Numbered from the stretch's first letter, positions 26,574 to 35,369 are shown. The stretch: DNA of 64,000 nucleotides from Paenibacillus sp. Soil787 (GCF_001429545.1 NZ_LMSP01000002.1:118552-182551), one strand, 5' to 3'. Notes: generated by a model not told the origin, from the letters alone. Made by a program: numbers and translations.

Positions 26574-27311
26574 ATGAATCCAATCGTCAAGGCAGGTGAG
26601 CGCGTTCTTTCGGTTGAAGGCGCCTATAATGTACGTGATCTAGGCGGTTACGCCACGAAGGACGGCAGAACAACGAACTGGGGAACGTTCTATCGTGCGG
26701 ACGGCTTGCACCGGCTCTCGGAGGAAAGCCGCACAGATTTGACGGGCAGAGGCATTGTCAACGTTATTGATCTGCGGCATGCCAAAGAAGTGGAAGAGAA
26801 GAAGAACGTATTTGCAGAAGACGAGCGTGTCAGCTATCACCACATCTCCCTTATGAATCCGACGAAGTTGGCAAACAGCCAGGTGTACAGCCTAGGTGAC
26901 CTGTATGTCAGCTTGCTGGAAAGCTCGCAAGCCGAATTGCAGCAAATTTTCGCCATACTGGCGGAGAGCAGTGACTCAGCGGTGCTCTATCACTGCACGG
27001 CCGGCAAGGACAGAACCGGCGTTGTTTCTGCGCTCTTGCTGGAGCTGGCCGGCGTGTCTCAAGAGACGATCCTCGAGGACTACAGCTTGACGGCCGTCTG
27101 TTTGACGCCGCTTATGGAAGAGCTGCGCCGCGATCGTCCGGAAGGAATGCCTGCTGAGATGTATGAGCATTTTATCGGCTGCGACCCTGCCAATATGGTG
27201 AAGATGCTTGGGCACCTCGCGGAGAAATATACGAACGCCGAGCATTATTTGCGCGGCATCGGGATTACCGAGGTGCAGCTTCAAGCGCTCAAGGCACGCT
27301 TGATCGGCTAA
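26574..27311 (+). CDS. Tyrosine-phosphatase-like phosphatase
   Basis: A 245-residue protein of the Y_phosphatase3 type (MptpB/LipA-like). It begins with YNVRDLGGYATKDGR and has the P-loop HCTAGKDRTG with the nucleophile Cys. Such enzymes act on phosphotyrosine, phosphoinositides or small phosphate esters. As last gene of the phosphoesterase/ABC operon it could remove a phosphate from the hydrolysis product; this is inference. GGTGG precedes the ATG. Confidence 0.88.
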   Translation: MNPIVKAGERVLSVEGAYNVRDLGGYATKDGRTTNWGTFYRADGLHRLSEESRTDLTGRGIVNVIDLRHAKEVEEKKNVFAEDERVSYHHISLMNPTKLANSQVYSLGDLYVSLLESSQAELQQIFAILAESSDSAVLYHCTAGKDRTGVVSALLLELAGVSQETILEDYSLTAVCLTPLMEELRRDRPEGMPAEMYEHFIGCDPANMVKMLGHLAEKYTNAEHYLRGIGITEVQLQALKARLIG

Positions 27312-27362
27312 AGTACAATACCCGGTAGTTGCCCGGGCATGATAATAGTTAGGCACACTGTA

Positions 27363-27390
27363 AGGCTGTCGAATTTCGGCAGCCTTTCAT
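27363..27390 (+). terminator. Terminator of the phosphoesterase/ABC operon
   Basis: AGGCTGTCGA and TCGGCAGCCT (27363-27385) pair around ATT with one G-U, followed by TTTC. Confidence 0.7.
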
Positions 27391-27615
27391 ACACCTATTT
27401 ATTTTAACACGACACCGCGTTAATGTTTTATGGTAAAAAGATGCAAAGAGAACTAACAAACTTTATTTTCCAGATTTATCGACACTAGTGCTCAAATGTG
27501 TTCCTCAGTAATAAACTTACCCTAGGCAATTTCATTTATAACGAAATCAAATAAGCCGCGGAAATATTGAGTTATCATTAACAAACTTTATTTTCCTGCA
27601 TCAAAAACTCTAATC
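27391..27615 (+). other. AT-rich intergenic region with two repeat copies
   Basis: About 225 AT-rich bases without a gene. It contains ACTAACAAACTTTATTTTCC at 27452-27471 and ATTAACAAACTTTATTTTCC at 27577-27596, relatives of the tandem pair at 20090-20131 in opposite orientation. Confidence 0.7.
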
Positions 27616-27644
27616 TTGACACAAATCATAGGACGTGCTATAAG
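27616..27644 (+). promoter_or_regulatory. Sigma-A promoter of the thioredoxin-like gene
   Basis: TTGACA at 27616-27621, 17-bp spacer, TATAAG at 27639-27644, 31 bp before the chosen start codon. Confidence 0.75.
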
Positions 27645-27675
27645 TTAATAAATTCTAAGCAGTGAGGTGCTCGTC

Positions 27676-28020
27676 ATGAATAAAGTATCCAATGAACAAG
27701 CTTTTCAAGAACAAATCTCGCAGCCCACGTTGACCATTGCTGTATTCAAAGCAAGTTGGTGCAAAGACTGCCACTATATCGAACCCTTCATGCCGGCAGT
27801 GGAACAAGCTTATGCTGGGCGTATCACTTTCATCGAGCTAGACCGCGACGAAGTATCTGATCTTTGTGAACAGTTGAACATCCTTGGCATACCAAGCTTT
27901 ATCGCTTTCCGTGGAGGCCAAGAGTTGGTTCGTTTCGTCAGTAAACTACGCAAAACGCGAGAAGAAATTGAAGAGTTCCTGGGCCGTGCAATCGAAGTAT
28001 CTGATGCTTTAAAATCATAA
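27676..28020 (+). CDS. Thioredoxin-like protein
   Basis: A 114-residue single-domain thioredoxin fold with redox motif Cys29-K-D-Cys32 (FKASWCKDC) and the cis-Pro region ILGIPSFIAF. No signal peptide, so it is cytoplasmic. B. subtilis YtpP/YdbP-type proteins are similar in form. ATG 27676 is chosen because GAGGTG at 27664-27669 is 6 nt upstream. It is a single-gene unit between a clear promoter and a strong terminator. Confidence 0.88.
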   Translation: MNKVSNEQAFQEQISQPTLTIAVFKASWCKDCHYIEPFMPAVEQAYAGRITFIELDRDEVSDLCEQLNILGIPSFIAFRGGQELVRFVSKLRKTREEIEEFLGRAIEVSDALKS

Positions 28021-28040
28021 GCACAAAATCGTAAGCTCAA

Positions 28041-28102
28041 AAATCTCTCTTCTGTAAAATGGGGCCAAATTTGACCCTATTTTACAGAAGAGAGATTTTT
28101 TT
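28041..28102 (+). terminator. Strong terminator with 20-bp perfect stem
   Basis: AAATCTCTCTTCTGTAAAAT (28041-28060) pairs with its exact complement at 28079-28098, followed by TTTT. The TTTTACAGAA-AGAG core resembles the REP-like hairpins near 42.9 kb. Confidence 0.85.
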
Positions 28103-28301
28103 AACCCAAGTATATATCTAGGATTGATCCAAAAGTTGAAACATTGAATGTCTTATGAACTTCTGGGCGGCCTTCCGCGTGGTTTCGGAGCTTTGTAACA
28201 ATTGCGAATGGATTTGCCTACTTAATAAAGCTATAATTGAGAGCGGAACAACATCATTCGACATGATTAACAGAAGTCACGACATAAAAGTAGGTGCAAT
28301 C

Positions 28302-29204
28302 ATGCAAAAATTGATTCAAAGATTAGCGAATCTTTCGGCCATCGGCATGTTTCTTATTCTTGCAATGGGTGCCTTAGTTACGAAGGCTGACGCAGGTAGA
28401 GGGTGCGGAGATGAGTGGCCCCTGTGTCATGGGAAATTCGTCCCGGCACATACGATTTCATCATTCATTGAGTACAGCCATCGATTGGTTGTCGGCATTG
28501 TGACGTTAATTCTGGTTGCTACATTCATCCTTGTATTTCGTTATGTAAAACGTAGAGATGCCAAATTTTTCATCTCTGCTACGGTATTGATGACGCTAAT
28601 TCAAGCAGCAATGGGAGCTATGGCTGTCGTTTGGCCGCAATCCTCACTCGTGTTGGCACTGCATTTTGGTTTATCTTTATTGGCCTTTGCTTTTTCATTG
28701 CTATTAGCCATTGTTTTTACACCATGGGGGCAATTCCAACGTGATACGGCCATTCGGAGCAGCTTTAAAGCCCTTGTATGGATCACGACGATTTACAGCT
28801 ATGTCGTTGTTTATCTGGGTGCATTCGTTCGTCACACCGTTTCATCAGGTGGATGTTCGGGCTGGCCTTTATGCAATGGGGAAGTAGTCCCTGAACTCAG
28901 CGGGGCAACGGGTATTGTCTTTACCCACCGTGTAGCAGCATTGCTGCTTTTTATATGTATTTTGTTTCTTTACTTACAAGCCAAACGCTATTATCATGAC
29001 TCAGACAAGCTGAGGTTTGGCAGCAAATGGGCGCTAATTTTAGTGTCTCTTCAAGTGATTAGCGGAGCCGTTGTGACCTGGTCAATGGGGAATGAAGTCG
29101 CTTATTTATTTACCGGCATGATTCACGCGGTTATTGTTTCTTGCATGTTTGGATTCTTATGTTATCTATGCGTACTTACGCTATATGACCGCAAAGCTTA
29201 CTAG
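28302..29204 (+). CDS. ctaA: Heme A synthase
   Basis: Integral membrane enzyme that oxidises heme O to heme A for cytochrome aa3. The 300-residue product has about eight membrane segments in two repeats. Each repeat ends its outer loop with a Cys pair (RGCGDEWPLCHG and SGGCSGWPLCNG), and the heme-ligand histidines occur in EYSHRL, LHFGL, THRVAA and MIHAVI. ATG 28302 is preferred (AGGTG 5 nt upstream); the open frame extends 49 codons further up without support. Works with CtaB at 3.4 kb. Confidence 0.94.
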   Translation: MQKLIQRLANLSAIGMFLILAMGALVTKADAGRGCGDEWPLCHGKFVPAHTISSFIEYSHRLVVGIVTLILVATFILVFRYVKRRDAKFFISATVLMTLIQAAMGAMAVVWPQSSLVLALHFGLSLLAFAFSLLLAIVFTPWGQFQRDTAIRSSFKALVWITTIYSYVVVYLGAFVRHTVSSGGCSGWPLCNGEVVPELSGATGIVFTHRVAALLLFICILFLYLQAKRYYHDSDKLRFGSKWALILVSLQVISGAVVTWSMGNEVAYLFTGMIHAVIVSCMFGFLCYLCVLTLYDRKAY

Positions 29205-29249
29205 GCGAGCTCCTTAGAAGCACGGCTGAGCAGCTTTTGCGGAAGAGGA

Positions 29250-29279
29250 GGCCTTCTGACGCGGAAGGCTATTTCCTTT
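29250..29279 (+). terminator. Possible terminator after ctaA
   Basis: GCCTTC and GAAGGC form a short stem inside an imperfect GGAA/TTCC extension, followed by CCTTTTT. It is weaker than others here. Confidence 0.45.
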
Positions 29280-29333
29280 TTACTTACTGATACTCATCTA
29301 CAATCTCACAGTTAAAGGTGGAACAGACATTAC

Positions 29334-31097
29334 ATGGTACCAACGAATCTACGAGTTTTTCTAGACATTTTGCGCCGCGAAAATCAACTGATTGAAATCT
29401 CTGCTCCCGTAGACCCGAATCTAGAACTTGCCGAGATTCATCGCAGAGTCATCGATGAGCAAGGTCCAGCCTTGCTGTTCACGAATGTCAAAGGAAGTTC
29501 ATTCCCTGTCGTCTCGAATCTGTTCGGGACAACACGACGTGTTGATCTTGCCTTTGGTCCAAAACCGGAACAATTCATGAAAGCGGTTATTAACGCTACA
29601 AGCACGTTAATGCCTCCAACACCGCAAGCACTCTGGGGCGAACGTGCCCTCATTATGGATCTGCTGAAGGTTGGAACGAAGAAAGTACAGCAGCACCAAG
29701 CGCCGATTCTCGGCGGCTTGAAGCAGGATAACCCACTCGCAGGACTGCCTGTCCTGACGAGCTGGCAAGATGACGGCGGCCCGTTCGTCACGCTGCCGCT
29801 CGTCTACACCGAGCATCCGGACGGCGGTCATCATAACCTCGGCATGTACCGCATGCAGGTTTATGATGACTTCACTACCGGGATGCACTGGCAAATACAT
29901 AAAGGCGGCGGCTTCCATTACCACGAAGCCGAGAAACGCAACAAGCCGCTGCCCGTTACGGTGTTCCTGGGCGGCCCGCCTGCGCTCATCGCCTCGGCGA
30001 TTGCGCCGGTGCCCGAGCACCTGCCCGAGCTGATGCTCGCTTCGCTCATCCTCGGCCAGAAGCTCCCCATGGTGGAGAACCCCCATGGGGGGCACCGCCT
30101 CGTGGCCGAGGCGGAGTTCGCGATATGCGGCTCCGTACCGCCGCATACGAGACGTGCCGAAGGGCCGTTCGGCGACCACTTCGGGTATTACTCACTCATA
30201 CATGATTTCCCGGTTTTCAACGTGAATCATGTATGGCACCGCAAAGACGCGATCTACCCGGCGACGATCGTGGGTAAACCGCGCCAAGAGGATTACTTCC
30301 TTGGCGAATTCCTGCAAAGACTGCTCGAGCCCGCGTTTCCGATGGCGATGCCGGGGGTTAAAGACCTCTGGACGTATGCAGAGACCGGGTTCCACCCGCT
30401 CGCAGCTGCCGTCGTCCGCGAGAGCTATAGCCGTGAGGCGCTTGGCACGGCATTCCGCATCTTAGGCGAGGGTCAGCTGTCACTCACCAAGTTCTTGATC
30501 GTCACGGACAAGCCGACGGTCTTAGCCAACTTCACAGAGCTGCTTGAAACGGTGCTGGAGCGTTTTGACCCGGGTCGTGACCTATTCATTTTCAACAAAA
30601 CATCGCATGATACGCTTGATTATACTGGTGGCCAGCTTAATCACGGAAGCAAAGCAGTCCTTCTCGGTACAGGCGACCCTGTACGCGAGCTGCCAAGAGC
30701 CTACACCGCCGGAGAGCTGCCCGAGATTCACGATATCGCCGTTTACTGCGGCGGATGTCTGCTTGTCTCAGGGGCATCTTACGAGGCGGAGCCGGAGCTG
30801 CCACAGCGTCTGCTGGCGAATGCAGCCAGCCGCTTAACCGAATGGCCGCTAGTCATCTTAGTGGATGACGCTAACGGCATCGCGCACGACCAAACCAAGT
30901 TCTTATGGACCGTATTCACTCGTTTCAATCCGGCAAGTGACATGTACGCGCAGTCCAGCGTGAATCGTCATCACATCGCTTACGAGGTTCCGATTGTCAT
31001 TGATGCTCGTATGAAACCGGGATACCCAGATGAGCTGTTCCCGCGGGAAGATATCGTGGAACTCGTGGATCGCCGCTGGAAGGAATATTTCGCATGA
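29334..31097 (+). CDS. UbiD family decarboxylase (menaquinone type)
   Basis: A 587-residue UbiD-superfamily decarboxylase, which needs the prenylated flavin cofactor made by UbiX. Conserved blocks include QGPALLFTNVKGSSFPVVSN, FVTLPLVYTEHPDGG, EGPFGDHFGYYSL and NHVWHRKDAIYPATIVG. Its length matches the long UbiD proteins annotated as menaquinone biosynthesis decarboxylases in futalosine-pathway bacteria. Together with mqnE in this window that role is likely, though phenolic-acid decarboxylation cannot be excluded. The stop overlaps the start of the DMT transporter (ATGA). Confidence 0.85.
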   Translation: MVPTNLRVFLDILRRENQLIEISAPVDPNLELAEIHRRVIDEQGPALLFTNVKGSSFPVVSNLFGTTRRVDLAFGPKPEQFMKAVINATSTLMPPTPQALWGERALIMDLLKVGTKKVQQHQAPILGGLKQDNPLAGLPVLTSWQDDGGPFVTLPLVYTEHPDGGHHNLGMYRMQVYDDFTTGMHWQIHKGGGFHYHEAEKRNKPLPVTVFLGGPPALIASAIAPVPEHLPELMLASLILGQKLPMVENPHGGHRLVAEAEFAICGSVPPHTRRAEGPFGDHFGYYSLIHDFPVFNVNHVWHRKDAIYPATIVGKPRQEDYFLGEFLQRLLEPAFPMAMPGVKDLWTYAETGFHPLAAAVVRESYSREALGTAFRILGEGQLSLTKFLIVTDKPTVLANFTELLETVLERFDPGRDLFIFNKTSHDTLDYTGGQLNHGSKAVLLGTGDPVRELPRAYTAGELPEIHDIAVYCGGCLLVSGASYEAEPELPQRLLANAASRLTEWPLVILVDDANGIAHDQTKFLWTVFTRFNPASDMYAQSSVNRHHIAYEVPIVIDARMKPGYPDELFPREDIVELVDRRWKEYFA

Positions 31098-32050
31098 ATG
31101 CGGATCGGTTCCGTTCCTTTTATCCACATGCAGGGTTTGTTCTGGTGTATATCCTTTGGGGCATTAATTTAGCTTCTCTAAAGATTGGGGGAAGAGAGTG
31201 GGACGCCCTCGTTTTTAACGGGTTACGCTTCGCGAGTATGATTCCGATGCTGTGGGTCTATACTTACTTTTATTATCGATCGCGTTCGCTGAAGATACAG
31301 ATGGCTGGTAGAGATCTTCTCCTAATATGTGGATTAGGCATTCTCAATGCTATTGGCATGGAAGCCCTTCTGCAGTATGCCTTGCAGTTTTCTAACTCCG
31401 CGAATGGCGCTGTATTAGGGCGCGGCTTCATGCCTGTCATAACCGTTCTTTTCGCTTTAATAGCCGGTCAAGTGAGGCTCACATGGCGCATCCTAATAGG
31501 CATTCCATTAGCACTATGCAGTGTAATCGTCATTGTCTCAGGCGGGGTTGATGGATTCCATCTTGGAGGAGAAACGTTCCGTGGGGATATTCTATTACTG
31601 ATGCGCAGTGTTATGGGAGCCATTTATCTCATCGGTATGAATCGACTTGTACTGCGCTATCCGCTGCCGCTGTTGATTTCGCTCGAAATGACAGCGGGGG
31701 CGCTTTCGCTGCTGCCCTTCGTGCTCTGGCGTGCAGACGCCGCCTATTATGCGGCCATCTCTTCGACAGGCTGGATCAGCTTAATTTACACTTCCTTGTT
31801 GGCTACTGCCTTAGGATTTTCAATACACAACTGGAGCTTAGCGAAGCTAGGGCCGTTCAAATCCTCCGCTTATGGATACTTACTTCCTGTAACAGCCGCG
31901 ATTGCAGGCTACATCTTTTTGCACGAGTCTATTTCTCTGTATCAATGTATGGGTGGTGTTGGGGTTTTGGTAGCTATGTATTTGGTACAACGGGATCGTT
32001 CACAGAAGGTGAAACAGACTCAGCTAAGCGATCCAGCAGCAAGTCTATAA
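31094..32050 (+). CDS. EamA/DMT family transporter
   Basis: A 318-residue drug/metabolite-transporter protein with ten predicted membrane segments in two EamA repeats (GINLASLKIGG at the start; SSAYGYLLPVTAAIAGYIFL in the second). Substrate is unknown; many act as exporters. The start codon overlaps the ubiD stop, so translation is probably coupled. Confidence 0.87.
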   Translation: MNADRFRSFYPHAGFVLVYILWGINLASLKIGGREWDALVFNGLRFASMIPMLWVYTYFYYRSRSLKIQMAGRDLLLICGLGILNAIGMEALLQYALQFSNSANGAVLGRGFMPVITVLFALIAGQVRLTWRILIGIPLALCSVIVIVSGGVDGFHLGGETFRGDILLLMRSVMGAIYLIGMNRLVLRYPLPLLISLEMTAGALSLLPFVLWRADAAYYAAISSTGWISLIYTSLLATALGFSIHNWSLAKLGPFKSSAYGYLLPVTAAIAGYIFLHESISLYQCMGGVGVLVAMYLVQRDRSQKVKQTQLSDPAASL

Positions 32051-32087
32051 CCGAACAAATTTGCTAGGATGAAAAAGGGGTGTGCCC

Positions 32088-32798
32088 GTGCTGCGAGTAT
32101 TGTTCAATGAACCGAAACGAATCGAAAGCGGACTTCTTCTAGACGCCGGCAACGCGGTGAGAACGTATATTCAGCTGTTGGAATCTAAAGAGAATAGCCG
32201 CTTAGCTACAGAGTACCCCAAGTATCATAGACGGGCGATCTGGAGCAAAGGGTTTATCGATGCCCTGGATGAGCTGGAGCAGAGCAAATATTGCTGTGAG
32301 CGATACGCGGAGCATATCAGTAAGGCATTCTTGGAGGAAATGAATCTGCAAGAGATCGAAGAATATCATCGTTTTGTGTATTTTTATAAAAATGCCTTCA
32401 TTCGCTTGTTTTCGATCTTGGACAAATTGGGCACGTTTATGAATGATCTATTTGAGCTGAAAACAGAGACGCTTAAGTCTAGGTTCTCATACTTTACCGT
32501 ACTGCGCCGCATGCATGAAAAGCATATTCACGGATCCTTAGAGATCCAGCTTTATAATCTCAAAATGGACTATAAATCCGCATTAGATCGCCTGCGCAAT
32601 CAGCGCAATATGGAGATTCATTATATTAACGCTGAAATGCTGGATGATCTTATGCAAAAAGAACCAATTCCAGGTGAACGTATTCACGTTGAAAATGTGA
32701 AATCCAATATCGCCGATTTGCAGCAGGGATTTGAAATGGTTTGCCGAACCTTAACAATAGCTTTCTCTTATATTACGGCAAGTATTGCAAAGGGGTAA
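32088..32798 (+). CDS. HEPN-like protein (Cthe_2314 type)
   Basis: A 236-residue, all-helical, charged protein. Near the C-terminus NQRNMEIHYINAEML contains an R-x4-H (RNMEIH), the motif of HEPN domains found in RNases and toxin/defence proteins. The overall look matches the Cthe_2314 family HEPN proteins of Firmicutes. GTG 32088 is chosen because AAGGGG is 7 nt upstream; GTG 32082 is too close. The following SDR starts 7 bp after the stop. No nucleotidyltransferase partner is adjacent. Confidence 0.65.
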   Translation: MLRVLFNEPKRIESGLLLDAGNAVRTYIQLLESKENSRLATEYPKYHRRAIWSKGFIDALDELEQSKYCCERYAEHISKAFLEEMNLQEIEEYHRFVYFYKNAFIRLFSILDKLGTFMNDLFELKTETLKSRFSYFTVLRRMHEKHIHGSLEIQLYNLKMDYKSALDRLRNQRNMEIHYINAEMLDDLMQKEPIPGERIHVENVKSNIADLQQGFEMVCRTLTIAFSYITASIAKG

Positions 32799-32805
32799 GA
32801 GGACC

Positions 32806-33597
32806 ATGGAATTAAGAGGCCGAACGGTTCTGATTACAGGCAGCGCCAAAGGCTTGGGCAAAATGACTGCGATCTCCCTAGCACAGCGGGGCTGCCAGGT
32901 AGCTGTCAATTATGTACATAGTGAAAAGGAAGCCGCTGAGCTCGTCCTTCGATTGGAAGATCTGGGTGTTCGCTGCGTGGCCGTCCAAGGCGATGTCGCC
33001 AAACGCGAAGATATTATACGTATGGTGGAACTAACGACCTCTAAGCTCGGTCCGATTGATATTCTCGTGAATAATGCCGGACCTTTCTTCAGAGAGCGGC
33101 GCTTTTTCGCTGATTATAACGTCGATGAGATTGAGTATCTGATGCGCGGCAATTTGCTCGGCGTCATGGAGCTTGATCACCTGGTTCTGCCTATGATGCG
33201 GGAGAGACGCTGGGGACGAATCATCCATTTTGGATTCGGCAAGGCGGCTGAAGCTAGGGGCTGGACACATCGCGCTGTATACGCGGCGGCTAAGGTAGGC
33301 TTAGTTTCCTTCACGAAGACATTGGCCGAAGAAGAAGCGAGTCATGGAATCACTGTCAATATGATATGCCCTGGCGATATTCGAGGTAAGAACAAAGAAC
33401 GGACGATGCAAGAAGCACGTCTGGAGGCTGATGGGGAAACACCGGTGGGCAGACCGGGTACGGGTGAAGATGTGGCTAGAGTTATTGATTTCCTTTGTTT
33501 ACCTGCCTCCGATTTCATTACTGGGAATATTATGGATATTTCTGGGGGCCTCGATCCGATTCAGCCATTGCCAGTACTTAATCAGCGTAAAAACTAG
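32806..33597 (+). CDS. Short-chain dehydrogenase/reductase, atypical
   Basis: A 263-residue SDR with the NAD(P)-binding TGSAKGLG at residues 11-18 and the NNAG motif. The active-site YxxxK is present (VYAAAKVG) and PGDIRG follows. The catalytic Ser usually found 13 residues before the Tyr is not there: the segment reads FGFGKAAEARG with Lys at that position. It may be a structural or altered-specificity paralog of FabG-like reductases. ATG 32806 has AAAGGGG upstream. Confidence 0.85.
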   Translation: MELRGRTVLITGSAKGLGKMTAISLAQRGCQVAVNYVHSEKEAAELVLRLEDLGVRCVAVQGDVAKREDIIRMVELTTSKLGPIDILVNNAGPFFRERRFFADYNVDEIEYLMRGNLLGVMELDHLVLPMMRERRWGRIIHFGFGKAAEARGWTHRAVYAAAKVGLVSFTKTLAEEEASHGITVNMICPGDIRGKNKERTMQEARLEADGETPVGRPGTGEDVARVIDFLCLPASDFITGNIMDISGGLDPIQPLPVLNQRKN

Positions 33598-33615
33598 TCC
33601 TTATCACATAGGCAA

Positions 33616-33648
33616 AAAGAGCTTACCATAGAGGTAAGCTCTTTCTTA
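33616..33648. terminator. Bidirectional terminator
   Basis: AAAGAGCTTACC (33616-33627) and GGTAAGCTCTTT (33633-33644) form a perfect 12-bp stem between the convergent SDR and NifU-like genes. Confidence 0.8.
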
Positions 33649-33662
33649 TGATATAGTCGTAT

Positions 33663-33908
33663 TTAGAATACCTGTACGACTTCTGTTATGCCTTCCACCT
33701 CTTCAACCAATGCGCGTTCAATACCAGCTTTCAACGTGATTGTTGAGCTTGGGCAGCTGCCGCAGGCACCCATAAGTTTCAGCTTCACAATACCGTCTTC
33801 TACATCAACGAGATCTACGTCACCGCCATCGCGTTGTAAAAAAGGACGGAGTTTATCTAAAACCTCAAGGACTTCATCATAAATTACTTCTTTTGTTTTT
33901 TCAGTCAT
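33663..33908 (-). CDS. NifU C-terminal-like Fe-S scaffold (YutI type)
   Basis: An 81-residue protein consisting of the NifU C-terminal domain, which holds or transfers a 4Fe-4S cluster. [17 protein letters not shown] and the ligands Cys49 and Cys52 (GACGSCPSS) are present. The ATG at 33908 is chosen since AAAGGAG is 9 nt upstream; the ATG at 33917 touches that site. It lies near yuzB and a YutJ-type gene, a neighbourhood kept in Bacillus. Confidence 0.93.
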   Translation of the reverse strand: MTEKTKEVIYDEVLEVLDKLRPFLQRDGGDVDLVDVEDGIVKLKLMGACGSCPSSTITLKAGIERALVEEVEGITEVVQVF

Positions 33909-34003
33909 TTGATTCATCTCCTTTCTTCTATTATTATATTACAATAATGTTTAAATGAAAATGGTTTTCAATTTGAATATCAACATAAGGTGGAATTTAT
34001 ATA

Positions 34004-34258
34004 ATGAGACCAATCATTGAGTTTTGTGCCAGTAATATGCACCATGGAACCGATAAAGTCATGAAAGCTTTAGAACAAAACCCTGACTTCGACGTCATGG
34101 AATACGGCTGTCTAGGCAATTGCGGGCAGTGCTATATGGAACCTTATGCGCTTGTGAATGGCGAAATCATTGCAGCTGAAAGCGCTGATGCTCTCCACGA
34201 GCGCATTTTAGACCGTATTAAAGAAATAGAAGCGATGTACGAATTACTTGGAGACTAA
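34004..34258 (+). CDS. yuzB: YuzB-like DUF1450 protein
   Basis: An 84-residue small protein with four conserved cysteines: Cys8 (IEFCASN) and Cys36, Cys40, Cys43 (GCLGNCGQC), in a thioredoxin-like ferredoxin arrangement. Function is unknown; an Fe-S or redox role is inferred from the Cys pattern and from its position between the NifU-like scaffold gene and an NADH dehydrogenase-like gene. It ends 2 bp from the convergent oxidoreductase gene. Confidence 0.88.
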   Translation: MRPIIEFCASNMHHGTDKVMKALEQNPDFDVMEYGCLGNCGQCYMEPYALVNGEIIAAESADALHERILDRIKEIEAMYELLGD

Positions 34259-34260
34259 TC

Positions 34261-35325
34261 TTATCCGAAGTGACGCTTAGACTTCCAGAGTACACCGCTT
34301 TTGAGAACGCGAGCGATTTTACCAGTCATTAAGGTACGTTTACCCATGATGCCGAAGCCGGCCTTTTTACCAAGTGAACCCAGCGTACCTCTGAGTTTAA
34401 TTTTACCAAGACGAGGCGTATCGCCTTTCCAAATCGCCAGCATGGCTTCGGCAATTTGCTTGCCTTGGGCTTGCGCTGCTTGCGCACTTGGAGAGAACGG
34501 CAGGGAAGCACAATCCCCTACAACGAACACGTCTTGATAATCTGGAATTTGATGATATTCATTAAGCAGGATACGGCCTTGGCGGTCTTTGGGCACATTC
34601 AAAGCCTCAACGATTGGATTGGGCTGAATGCCTGCTGTCCAGATTGTAGCATCGGTTTTAATAATTTTATCCCCGTTGTACAAATCTCCACCATCTAGTC
34701 GGACTAACGATACCTCCGGACGGAGTTCAATATGATGTTCTGTCATCCATTCACGGACGTACTGCTGCAGATTGCTCGGGAAAGCCGAAAGTAAGCTCGG
34801 ACCACGATCAATTAATCGAATGTTCAAATCAGCACGGCTTTCACGGAGCTCAGCTGCCATTTCAACACCGCTTAGACCTCCTCCAATAATGGAGACTTGT
34901 CCATATGGCGCAATGTCGTTAATGCGCTGGTAGGTAGCACGTGTTTGGCAAAGAGTCTGAATGCTGGAAGAGTACTCTTTAGCACCGACAATTCCGTGAT
35001 AACTATCCACACAGCCCAAACCGATAACTAACCAGTCATAGGAAAGCGGTTCTTGGTCTTCAAAAAGAATTTGCTTGTTGTTCAAATCGACTCTGGATAC
35101 CTCACCGAATGTTAGAAGCAACCTTGGGTCGTTCGGGTAGGCAACACGAATATGTGTTTCAGCAATCGTACCTGAAGCTAGTGCGTAATATTCTGTTTTT
35201 AACCCTTGAAAAGGGCTTCGGTCAATTAGTACGAGCAGTGTATCTTCTGGTAAATCTTTCTCCAGCATGTTTAAGGCTATGGTCAAACCGCCATAACCTC
35301 CTCCAAGAATCACGAACTTTTTCAT
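34261..35325 (-). CDS. Type II NADH dehydrogenase-like flavoprotein (YutJ type)
   Basis: A 354-residue NAD(P)/FAD-dependent oxidoreductase. The FAD-binding GGGYGGL is at the N-terminus, the NADH-binding SIIGGGLSGVEMAAEL in the middle, and the FAD-binding VFVVGDCAS near residue 270. These proteins pass electrons from NADH to quinone without proton pumping, or act as related reductases. ATG 35325 is preferred; TTG 35334 is an alternative. It is tail-to-tail with yuzB. Confidence 0.88.
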   Translation of the reverse strand: MKKFVILGGGYGGLTIALNMLEKDLPEDTLLVLIDRSPFQGLKTEYYALASGTIAETHIRVAYPNDPRLLLTFGEVSRVDLNNKQILFEDQEPLSYDWLVIGLGCVDSYHGIVGAKEYSSSIQTLCQTRATYQRINDIAPYGQVSIIGGGLSGVEMAAELRESRADLNIRLIDRGPSLLSAFPSNLQQYVREWMTEHHIELRPEVSLVRLDGGDLYNGDKIIKTDATIWTAGIQPNPIVEALNVPKDRQGRILLNEYHQIPDYQDVFVVGDCASLPFSPSAQAAQAQGKQIAEAMLAIWKGDTPRLGKIKLRGTLGSLGKKAGFGIMGKRTLMTGKIARVLKSGVLWKSKRHFG

Positions 35326-35369
35326 TCCATCCAATATCCCTTCTGAACAATATCTCTTCTCTAGTATGA

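Noticed and set aside
27452..27596. Recombination att sites of an integrated element
   Set aside because: Repeats occur as pairs in opposite orientation without an integrase or tRNA gene, so attL/attR is not supported.
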